Source: Anagrus nilaparvatae (Eukaryota; Arthropoda; Insecta; Hymenoptera; Mymaridae). Taken from it: a DNA stretch of 64,000 nucleotides. Shown here one piece after another: positions 22,077 to 29,169 of the stretch. The translations under genes were made by a program, and so were the position numbers. The notes beneath the pieces were generated by a model. The model was not told the origin of the DNA. It was given only the letters and a program-made list of their open reading frames with translations, and ran no database searches. The stretch covers positions 11,364,001 to 11,428,000 of the forward strand of contig JAKSXM010000040.1 of the NCBI GenBank assembly GCA_022575985.1. The letters are read 5' to 3'. Position 1 is the stretch's first letter. The number at the start of each line of letters is the position of its first letter.

Positions 22077-23309
22077 TCAGAGAAATCGAATTTCTATGCG
22101 CACGCTACCGTGCTTTACGAGATTCCAGTGGCCTTCGCTGGCTGATAGGTCGGGTGTCAAGTCAAATACGTAGAGGCAGAATCCTGCTGGATAGGAAAAC
22201 CTGTCGATTCTGTTGCCTTGATTATGGAAATGAATTCCAGTCCCGCTGAATAACGTATGGTAAGCCTCGACGTAAGCCGCATTGTTGCCGGTGTAAACGG
22301 GTTGTAGTGGTGAGGAGGACGGTACCTGGACACCATCTACGTACATCGACAGATAGTTTAGATTGAAATGCTGGAAATTAAATGGGTTGAGTTTTCGGTC
22401 CCTGTTGAAAGCTTTATTCGATACAAATCCTAAGATGATGCGTTTCGGTATCTGACCTATAATAACTGAATCTATCGTGTGATTCAATATCCCCTGCGAA
22501 ATAACGACTGATTTAACGTCGACTCTGGTTAAGTCGTACTTTGCCGTGGTTTTTGACAATGTATTTGCATGTGCGATGAGAACACCCGGTGAAATTTTTA
22601 CTCTTCGTATGTGTAATGTAGCTTCGTCAAAATGTACGTAATGCGTACCTGTCTCGTCCATTAGTGTAAAAGCTGGTCGGGCTTTTATTAGTCTTACTTT
22701 CAAATCGACACCGTTTAGCAGGAACTTGTTTTGGTTGAAGACGTCACTGTGTAAGTGACCAATCATATCTATGCTTTTGTTAGCATTTAACATCATGCGG
22801 CGTCCTTCTAGGCCAATATTACCGTCTTTTAAGTCATCCATCTTTCCCGCCGTGTCGTCGTACCAGCCGACACATTGTAGATGCGAATTTTTCGAATCGT
22901 ATCCATAGTTGAGCAAATTTTCAATGTATGCTCGGTAACCATAACCGTTACCCGGCGGAGTTACGATTTTTTGATTAAAAGAGACTTCCACTTGACTGAA
23001 AAGCGAATGCATAAAATTATTTACCGGTCCAATGTTTTCTATTTTCAGCAAAGTTGCAGCATCAGCTTCGGCTTGGTCCTCGTCCGTTTTGATTGTAACT
23101 TTTAAGCTTAGCATGGTATGGGCCAGGTCTAGGTATTCTTCGGCGTTTCCCGGAATATTGAATTCTATCGGGCAATCATCTGTTAAGCTCGCGATCGGTT
23201 TGTAGTTAACCCAATGACTCGATTCGATGGTAACTTGTGTGGAAGGTACGGTAAATAATTCTAACTCGCTTTTTATCGATTCGCATGAATGTGTATGCAG
23301 AAAAGCCAT
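22077..23309 (-). CDS. Major capsid protein, double jelly-roll
   Basis: This intact 410-aa protein matches the Polinton major capsid protein at its N-terminus: MAFLH start, S-E-L-E-L-F, a V-P-x-T-Q-x-x-I-E block, V-N-Y-K-P-I, S-L-T-D-D-x-P-I-E-F and L-D-L-A-H-T-M-L. In this family two jelly-roll domains form trimeric capsomers of an icosahedral shell, as in adenovirus hexon and virophages. It starts at ATG 23309, 17 bp after the upstream core-like gene. No stop or shift interrupts it. The family assignment rests on recognised sequence; the fold is inferred from published work on Polinton capsids. Confidence 0.92.
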   Translation of the reverse strand: MAFLHTHSCESIKSELELFTVPSTQVTIESSHWVNYKPIASLTDDCPIEFNIPGNAEEYLDLAHTMLSLKVTIKTDEDQAEADAATLLKIENIGPVNNFMHSLFSQVEVSFNQKIVTPPGNGYGYRAYIENLLNYGYDSKNSHLQCVGWYDDTAGKMDDLKDGNIGLEGRRMMLNANKSIDMIGHLHSDVFNQNKFLLNGVDLKVRLIKARPAFTLMDETGTHYVHFDEATLHIRRVKISPGVLIAHANTLSKTTAKYDLTRVDVKSVVISQGILNHTIDSVIIGQIPKRIILGFVSNKAFNRDRKLNPFNFQHFNLNYLSMYVDGVQVPSSSPLQPVYTGNNAAYVEAYHTLFSGTGIHFHNQGNRIDRFSYPAGFCLYVFDLTPDLSASEGHWNLVKHGSVRIEIRFL

Positions 23310-23326
23310 TTTGAGTATCTTATATT

Positions 23327-23917
23327 TTAAGAAAAAATGTCGGCAAACGTATTCTTACTTGACCGTTTTTTGTCGTTTTTTTGCTTTTTCTGAATCTTTT
23401 TTCTTTTGTTTTTTCTTTTTTTCTTTTTTATGCCGTTTTTTTTTGACGTTGTTTTCCTTTTATTAGTTGTCTCCTTTTTTTTCTTTTTTCTGCGTTTTTT
23501 TTCTTGCCCAGTTGTACGCAGAGTGCCGAGTGTATTTAGCAAGTGGCTGCTTAGAGCCGGATGTTTCAATTTATAACCTGACCCCTCCATTAGATACTTA
23601 TCTAGCTGATCCTCTGCTTTTCTCTTTAAATTACCGACAGACTCGCGTGCATGGATGCGCAGAGACTCTTTGGCTGGTTTTTTGTTCAACGCGACATCTG
23701 ACAGTACATTTATACCGGTCCGCCAAGCTTCTTTACCGACTACCTTAGCCCCTCTTGTAAATAAAGGTAGGATGCTGCGAAACAGTCCGCCAAGAAATGA
23801 GCCAATGCCGCTTCCCCGTTGATGTAGTGTTCCAATGTAAACGCGATTTATACCTGTACTAAATGCACTTCCACCGCTCCCAATTTGACTGTTGTAGTAA
23901 TCAATGTAGTGGGCCAT
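23327..23917 (-). CDS. Small basic core-like protein (adenoviral core/pX-like)
   Basis: This 196-aa protein has an N-terminal Gly/Ser-rich stretch, then an amphipathic hydrophobic segment IGSFLGGLFRSILPLF at about residues 38-53. A conserved K-E-A-x-R-T-G-I-N-V-L-S-D block follows at about 63-76, and the tail is extremely Lys/Arg-rich from about residue 135. Polintons and adintoviruses commonly encode such a protein beside the major capsid gene. It is usually compared with adenovirus core or membrane-lytic precursor proteins (pX or pVI). The basic tail suits DNA condensation and the amphipathic segment could touch membranes. The very A-rich coding of the tail (poly-Lys) may be prone to length changes. 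Confidence 0.75.
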   Translation of the reverse strand: MAHYIDYYNSQIGSGGSAFSTGINRVYIGTLHQRGSGIGSFLGGLFRSILPLFTRGAKVVGKEAWRTGINVLSDVALNKKPAKESLRIHARESVGNLKRKAEDQLDKYLMEGSGYKLKHPALSSHLLNTLGTLRTTGQEKKRRKKKKKETTNKRKTTSKKNGIKKKKRKNKRKKIQKKQKNDKKRSSKNTFADIFS

Positions 23918-23949
23918 TTTGTTTTTTTTTTTTTTGTTTTTTTTTTTGA

Positions 23950-24783
23950 CTAATCCGTGCGCTTGAAATGCAAAGTCACCGTCAACGTACCGGCATCAAA
24001 TGGCACTGCTGAACCGTATTGGTCGCGCAAGTCAATTTCAATGGATCTGAAAGACTTGTGTAATAAGGGTACGTAAGAAGGGGGTGAGAAACTTTTAACC
24101 CTAACTGATCCATAAACAAACTTTTCGGTATCGAGAGAGATGCTCCTTAATAGCGGGGTATGCACGTCACCCGTGATCCTTGGTTCAAGAATATCCGAAT
24201 ATATCATTATCATGTTGGGTATGTTAGCCGTGAGATTCGGTTGTCTTTCAGCGGTTACTTGCTCTTTTTCTGGGGCTCGTAGCTCGTAAGTTGAATCCGT
24301 GAAACCTAATATGCTTCTGATGACTTCGGAGACTTTCAGTGTGTGTAGTGAGTTGCTCCTGCAGTTTTTATCGCAAGTCAGTTTGAGGGAAACGAAGCCT
24401 CCACGTTTGCGTTCGTATGCGAAATGCTTTTTTACTGATTCCTGTGCATTTAATTCCACCAGAAACGATTCTATATCGTCGTAAATGCCTGGACTTATGT
24501 GGGATTCAATTTTTGACTCTGCTGTAGAGACTCCAGTTTTTGGTGTCTCTTTTTCTTTTCCAGTAAAATGCAACAACCGAGTAGTAAGTGTTCTATCGAT
24601 CGAATTGTCCTTGACGTGATGCATAGTCATTGGTATTTGAATTTTGGTCAAAGCCACACTCCACTCTCCATCTAAATCAATCTGTTGCGGCAGGTACGTG
24701 CTAAAATGCGTCGTCATATTGTCAGGATATACATTCATGCTGCTGTTGCTAGGCAGCACAATGGAGAATTGATTTTTCTTCAT
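23950..24783 (-). CDS. Minor capsid protein (penton-like single jelly-roll)
   Basis: This intact 277-aa protein starts at ATG 24783. The N-terminal signature is F-S-I-V-L-P-S-N-S-S-M...Y-P-D-N-x-x-x-H-F, L-P-Q-x-I-x-L-D-G-E-W and V-A-L-T-K-I-Q-I-P. It is the pattern I associate with the Polinton minor capsid (penton) protein. The C-terminus, ending in L-T-V-T-L-H-F, resembles a closing beta strand. Its role is to occupy the fivefold vertices of the capsid. It lies between integrase and the core-like gene, 33 bp from each. No lesion was seen. Confidence 0.85.
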   Translation of the reverse strand: MKKNQFSIVLPSNSSMNVYPDNMTTHFSTYLPQQIDLDGEWSVALTKIQIPMTMHHVKDNSIDRTLTTRLLHFTGKEKETPKTGVSTAESKIESHISPGIYDDIESFLVELNAQESVKKHFAYERKRGGFVSLKLTCDKNCRSNSLHTLKVSEVIRSILGFTDSTYELRAPEKEQVTAERQPNLTANIPNMIMIYSDILEPRITGDVHTPLLRSISLDTEKFVYGSVRVKSFSPPSYVPLLHKSFRSIEIDLRDQYGSAVPFDAGTLTVTLHFKRTD

Positions 24784-24816
24784 TTTATTTTTTTTAAAAA
24801 TATTTTTAGCATTTAC

Positions 24817-25902
24817 TTAAATTGGAACCAATTCAGAAGCAAGAATCCAAGAATTGAACTTTGCCGGATATCCACGCCAGCTGACAAAATGTTTCTTTGC
24901 CTTTCTGCGACCTTCAGTTTGCAGAATTTGTTCAATTTCGAAAACAGCATCGGTGAGGTTTTTTTTTACCGGACACAGTTCTTCCTCGTAGTATATACCG
25001 TCTATGGCTTCGCCATCCAGATCCTCCAACGTGTAGACCGGCGGTTGTCTCGCACAAGAGACACGCGCGATTCTGAAAATTTCAAGAGTCCAACCACTCT
25101 CGTAACCCTTCCGGAAAGTTTCTGGAGCACGGCTGACCCGAACCAGCGTTCCAACGTTATATTTTGGTATTTTATGTAATTTTCTCTTTAGCGAGTATCT
25201 TTTTCTCAAATTGAAGCGTGCTGTATCTGCGTTATTTAAATTTACACTCGCTGGAGTCATTTTTGTGCCTGAATGTATCGTATTGTTGTACGAGTGGACT
25301 ATAGACGGTAGTACGTCAATATATCTCCGTGTATTTTTGTACGTGAAGAAACGCCATAAGCGATGCTTGATTGTCTGAATCGCGCGCTTGGCGATTGCAG
25401 CTTTTGCGTCTGGGTTTCGAATCAATCGAAATTCAATATTATAATCCTTGAAGACATCCTGTACGACCTTAGCCGTGAATTCACGGCCACGGTCCGTTTG
25501 GTAAAGAATCGGTAATTTATCCCTGTTGTTGGAAAATATTTTACGTAGAGCTGTAGCCACAGAAATGCCTGATTTGTCTTTAAGAGGTTCGACCCACAAA
25601 AATTTACTTAAACAGTCAATAACAAAGAGTACGTAAGTGTAATTATCGTTGAATGATTTGATCGAACGGAAATCGGCCAAATCAGCCTCGAAACAGTCGT
25701 ATATATTGGATACATAGTACGTCCGTCGTGGAAACTTTTTTCTAACCAATTTATGCTGATTATAGGCGTCTTGTTCGATCAGCCAATCTTTAACTTTTGT
25801 TTCATGGAATTTGCTTTTTGTGTTTCGGAATAAATGATAGGCTCCGGCGAAAGCCGAAGTTTGCTCAGGTTCGTAATACAATTTGCTCAGTTTGCTTTCC
25901 AT
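24817..25902 (-). CDS. Integrase with chromodomain; catalytic Glu replaced by Lys
   Basis: This retroviral-type integrase (361 aa, rve fold) inserts the element and creates the 6-bp duplication. The core shows Asp74 in the F-E-A-D-L-A-D-F block and Asp137 in Y-Q-T-D-R-G-R-E-F. The third acidic residue of the DDE triad should lie in the E-R-x-x-x-T-x-K helix, but residue 172 is Lys (AAG at 25389-25387). Preceding GCC makes GAG-to-AAG a plausible CpG transition. The C-terminus carries a chromodomain (about residues 315-360: F-E-I-E-Q-I-L, F-V-S-W-R-G-Y-P, F-N-S-W-I), which can target chromatin. The frame is otherwise intact. I infer that it cannot catalyse integration unless the position is compensated. 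Confidence 0.92.
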   Translation of the reverse strand: MESKLSKLYYEPEQTSAFAGAYHLFRNTKSKFHETKVKDWLIEQDAYNQHKLVRKKFPRRTYYVSNIYDCFEADLADFRSIKSFNDNYTYVLFVIDCLSKFLWVEPLKDKSGISVATALRKIFSNNRDKLPILYQTDRGREFTAKVVQDVFKDYNIEFRLIRNPDAKAAIAKRAIQTIKHRLWRFFTYKNTRRYIDVLPSIVHSYNNTIHSGTKMTPASVNLNNADTARFNLRKRYSLKRKLHKIPKYNVGTLVRVSRAPETFRKGYESGWTLEIFRIARVSCARQPPVYTLEDLDGEAIDGIYYEEELCPVKKNLTDAVFEIEQILQTEGRRKAKKHFVSWRGYPAKFNSWILASELVPI

Positions 25903-25932
25903 TATTTTTTTTATTTTTTTTCTGTACTGGTG

Positions 25933-26541
25933 TTACCTTCTGTTTTTTTGTTTTGTTTTGTTTTTTTTTTCATTACTCTGTAGCTTCTTGCTTTTCTGTT
26001 TGCTTATTTTATTTTTTTTCTTTTTTTCATCAATTTTAACGTTTTTATTTTTCTTTTTATTGATTCCAATGAGTTTCTGTATGCGATCAAAAAATTTTTC
26101 GAACGTAATTTTCGAAACCATGCAGCAGGCTGTTACGAGAGCAGCGGTTCGTTCACCAGGTTCGGCGTCAAAAGATAACATCCTCGTAAATGCTTTATCG
26201 GCTAATATTCGGTCGGCTTTGCGTCTGTCCTTGTCAGAGTTGTAAGCTAAGTCATGTTGTAAGCAAGCTTTATCTAAGGGATTTATACCTTGCTCACCTT
26301 GCTGTAAACGCTGATCCAAGTGAGTACCAGCTCCGCAAAATTCGTAGCCTCCCGGAAAATTTAATTCAAAAGGTAACAAATCAATTAGCGCATCTAATAC
26401 GCTATTTTCTTCTTCCTTTTTTTTTGCATCGTCTTCTTCTTCTTCACCGTTGAGCATTTTAAATGCTTCTGATTCAGGTTCTACATTAATCTCTTCAGAT
26501 ACAAGATTAATATCAAACGCTTCTATCATAGGTGATTCCAT
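25933..26541 (-). CDS. Parvovirus-type phospholipase A2 domain protein
   Basis: This 202-aa protein has an acidic N-terminus (EEEEDD and EEE runs), a central phospholipase A2 domain of the parvovirus VP1 class and a Lys-rich tail. The Ca2+-binding loop reads Y-E-F-C-G-A-G-T at about residues 66-73. The catalytic helix is A-C-L-Q-H-D-L-A-Y with the His-Asp dyad at about residues 95-96. In parvoviruses this enzyme breaches endosomal membranes during entry. Related domains occur in Polintons and adintoviruses, where the same role is inferred. The start at 26541 overlaps the end of the 437-aa gene by 16 bp. Key catalytic residues are present. Confidence 0.88.
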   Translation of the reverse strand: MESPMIEAFDINLVSEEINVEPESEAFKMLNGEEEEDDAKKKEEENSVLDALIDLLPFELNFPGGYEFCGAGTHLDQRLQQGEQGINPLDKACLQHDLAYNSDKDRRKADRILADKAFTRMLSFDAEPGERTAALVTACCMVSKITFEKFFDRIQKLIGINKKKNKNVKIDEKKKKNKISKQKSKKLQSNEKKNKTKQKNRR

Positions 26542-27839
26542 GTTCTTAGCGATGAATTTGCTTCAGGACTGAACGCGGATATAGAATCGTTTTTTCGTAG
26601 CCTCTTATGTTTATTTTTTTTTCTGTTTAATTTCGGTGTGACGTCCGAGTAATTTTCTCCTTCTTCTTCTTCTTCAGCTAGTGCGTCTTTATACGTGGAT
26701 TCGTTTATCGACGCAAACGATTTGCTTCTATTATTATTATTATTTATGTTTCTTTCTGGTGGTGGTGGTTGTGGTGGTGTTGAAGATGCGAGAATGGAAA
26801 GCAGAGAGTTGTGAGGCGCAACAACTACGCCGTCTTTCCAAAAGTCTTTGTTTCCGACAAAATTCTCAGGCAAACCAGCGGCTCGGAGAGCAGAACAAAA
26901 CTGACTTCTTCCCTTTGCTCTGATTCTTTTTCTCGATCGCATGGCGTCGTTCACTAAGTCAACAATGCTCGAGTCAGGTAGGAGAAGTCCACGCACGCGT
27001 ACTCTTCCGGCATCGTCCCAAGATACGCTGTTTACTTTCCGCGCAAACATCAAAAAACTTCTGGCTTTTTCGCGATATTTTGCCGGTACGGTGTTTATAA
27101 TTTCGTCGTCGAAATTACGCGATGCCTCTTGCTCGTCGACTTCGTGTTGCAATTTTTCTGTTACCAAATTTTGATTAGCGCGTGAACTCGCTTTTGCAGT
27201 TAAAAAGCGTTGCAGAGCTTGTTTATAAGCGTTGCTCTTTGCGTTCAGGTCCGGAAATTCATCGGATTGCAAAATATCCCGCATTAGAGCATCGAGTCTG
27301 CTAATGGGTGTGCCCGGAGTTTGTACAGTTTTTTCCATATCCATGGATAGTAAATGTTGCTGCTGCTGCTGCTGTTGCTGTTGATTAACAGTCGCTTCGT
27401 TTTCGGCAGGTACGAGAATCATTTTTCTAGCGTGATCCATTTTTTTTTTTTTTTTATTTAAAAAAAACTTATCAACAACGGCGGTTATTATAGGTGCTAA
27501 AAGAGCCGGCAGAAACCCGCCAATACCGCCGCCGTGCTGTAGAAGTAACTTTTTTTTGCCTGTGAATTTATCGTTTTTTCGTTGGACGCTCAATAATCTC
27601 AGCAACTTTGCGTGTTTTTTTAATCGATTTTTTTCACCCGGTTTAAGCGGTACATTGCCTCTCAATATATTAAGCGCACATTCGCATAAACACTTTACGA
27701 GATTTTTATCGGCGCTGCCGAGTAAAACTGCTCTCTGTTTACCCTCTAGTTGACTTAACGCTCTCAATATGTTTGCGTGTTTTTTCGAAATCGGGCACTT
27801 TTTTCTCCCACCTTCGCAGCGTCGTCCTTTTGCCGCCAT
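26526..27839 (-). CDS. Polinton core-like protein, 437 aa, hydrophobic GG-FLPALLAPI segment
   Basis: The protein has two parts. Residues 1-130 are basic with a Cys pair (C-L-C-E-C-A-L-N-I-L-R-G-N-V-P-L) and a glycine-led hydrophobic segment GGGIGGFLPALLAPI at about residues 103-117, followed by poly-Lys. From about residue 134 (M-D-H-A-R-K-M-I-L-V-P) a second conserved domain begins, interrupted by a poly-Gln run (about 152-161). It continues through a T-P-G-T-P-I-S-R-L-D block, a helical region, a proline run and a basic tail. The FLPALLAPI segment recurs in Polinton/adintovirus proteins usually called virion core-like; the exact role is unknown. The ATG overlaps the ATPase stop as TAATG, hinting at coupled expression. 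The two domains may be separate genes or processed by the protease in relatives. Confidence 0.75.
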   Translation of the reverse strand: MAAKGRRCEGGRKKCPISKKHANILRALSQLEGKQRAVLLGSADKNLVKCLCECALNILRGNVPLKPGEKNRLKKHAKLLRLLSVQRKNDKFTGKKKLLLQHGGGIGGFLPALLAPIITAVVDKFFLNKKKKKMDHARKMILVPAENEATVNQQQQQQQQQHLLSMDMEKTVQTPGTPISRLDALMRDILQSDEFPDLNAKSNAYKQALQRFLTAKASSRANQNLVTEKLQHEVDEQEASRNFDDEIINTVPAKYREKARSFLMFARKVNSVSWDDAGRVRVRGLLLPDSSIVDLVNDAMRSRKRIRAKGRSQFCSALRAAGLPENFVGNKDFWKDGVVVAPHNSLLSILASSTPPQPPPPERNINNNNNRSKSFASINESTYKDALAEEEEEGENYSDVTPKLNRKKNKHKRLRKNDSISAFSPEANSSLRTWNHL

Positions 27840-28708
27840 TACAAATAAATCACTGATGGTTGAGCGTTTGAGTTTTTCATTGACGTCTTTTTTCTTTTAC
27901 CCCTATTATTATTATTATTATTTATGGGTACGTAAACTGTTTGATGCAATGCCTCGTGTGGGTAAATGTCTGTACGATAACGTAAATTCTCCGGTGTGGA
28001 TTGCTTGAGATCTACCAGAAGATAACCGTGTGGTTTAGCCGTGGCGTCGCGGTAAGCTTGCTGGACAAAAAGCGGTTGTTCGGGTGAGAGCTGATGAGCT
28101 AAATGTCTTATTTGGGATTTGTCTCTGGGATTTTTGAGTAGTACCAGATAATTTGAATTTAAAGATATGTCACGGTGATTTTTTCCCTTGTGAAATAAAT
28201 TCTGCGTCGTAAAAAATACACTTGAATTACCGTGATGACTGCCTTTCGTGAATAAATTTAAAATATCATCGGAATCCGAAGATTCCATTAGGAGATCATC
28301 GAGAATCAAAAGTTTTGTCTTTTGTAAATCACTCGTATAGTCCGTGGAATCGGGTAAACCTTCGTGAAATTCGATGTTTTCACCCAATCCTCTGTAGCTT
28401 TCCTGCCACATTGAGTAATAAAGTAAAATGCGATCAAAGCGAAAGTCGTTCATGCGATCTACATATTCGAGAAAATTTTTTATAAAAACTGTCTTACCGG
28501 CTCCTTTTTTTTCGGTACACCAATCATAATGAACACCAACAACAACATCAAAGAGTAATAAAATGAAAGGAAAAAAAAAGTTATTATGTTATTTAATTTT
28601 TTTTTGTCCAAAGCAAAAGCAAAAATTTTTACGGTAAATTGACAAATTACCTGTTGGACCGCTGATCATACATGTCCATGGATGCTTCCATGCTCGATAT
28701 GGATCCAT
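27839..28708 (-). CDS. Genome-packaging ATPase (FtsK/HerA, A32-like), spliced
   Basis: Two exons, 28708-28651 and 28503-27839, give a 240-aa product. Exon 1 (58 nt, ATG at 28708) ends inside the P-loop after Gly-Pro-Thr and one base of the next Gly codon. Exon 2 completes the codon and continues Ala-Gly-Lys-Thr. The intron is GT...AG and phases match exactly. Walker A is at residues 17-24. Walker B L-L-I-L-D-D-L-L is at about 84-91, followed by a T-T-Q-N sensor motif. This family pumps DNA into preformed capsids. Unspliced, a stop and frame change upstream leave only the part from 28453, without the P-loop. No lesion was seen. Confidence 0.9.
28504..28650 (-). other. Intron splitting the ATPase Walker A motif
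   Basis: This 147-nt intron starts GTAATT (28650) and ends AAAAAAAAG (28504). Removal restores an ordinary P-loop in phase 1. The 3' splice site has an A-rich rather than pyrimidine-rich tract immediately before AG, which is unusual. It has not been tested by any transcript evidence. Confidence 0.85.
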
Positions 28709-28754
28709 TTTTTTTTTATTTTTTTTTTTATTTAAATGTAATCTTTTAACTTAC

Positions 28755-28870
28755 GTAGTTTCGCTGCGTGAGCAAATACGAGCTCGCGCAGCCGACAAAA
28801 GCTGCTTGCGCAGCAGCGGACGCCGCCCCTCCCCGCTCTCCCGAAGGGTGCGGCGCGTGCGCGAGCATGA
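28755..28870. promoter_or_regulatory. GC-rich island upstream of the ATPase and capsid cluster
   Basis: About 110 bp of strongly GC- and CpG-rich DNA sits in an otherwise AT-rich element, directly upstream (for minus-strand genes) of the ATPase ATG. It contains arms GCTCGCGCA (28782-28790) and TGCGCGAGC (28858-28866) that can form a stem, and several TGCGCA/GCGCGTGCGC motifs resembling NRF-1-type sites. A promoter for the downstream gene cluster is the simplest inference. No TATA or initiator is obvious. Confidence 0.4.
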
Positions 28871-28964
28871 AAAACTCGCAAACAATTAGACTAATCTTGC
28901 GTTTTTTGTTTTTTTTTTTAATCGATATTATTTATTGATACAAACAATGCGTGAAATCGATGTA

Positions 28965-28992
28965 CCATTCGTACGTACGTACGTACGTACGA
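28965..28992. repeat. (GTAC)n self-complementary microsatellite
   Basis: Several tandem GTAC/TACG units form a fully self-complementary tract between the ATPase promoter region and the end of polB. Poly(T) runs follow from 29075 to 29170. Confidence 0.8.
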
Positions 28993-29169
28993 CTGTACGA
29001 GGAATTTTTGGCAAGGAAAAAATTAAATAGGAATCAGATTATAATAAAAATAAAAAAGTACACAAATAATTATTATTTTTTTCTTTTTTTTATCAAAAAT
29101 TTTTTCTTTTTTTTTTTTTTTTTTATAATAATGCAGTATTATACATGTTTTTTTTTTTTAATTTTTTAT

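Noticed and set aside
23227..24484. Plus-strand frames opposite the capsid genes
   Set aside because: They are antisense shadows of well-recognised minus-strand Polinton genes. The same applies to other plus-strand frames across 20-33 kb.
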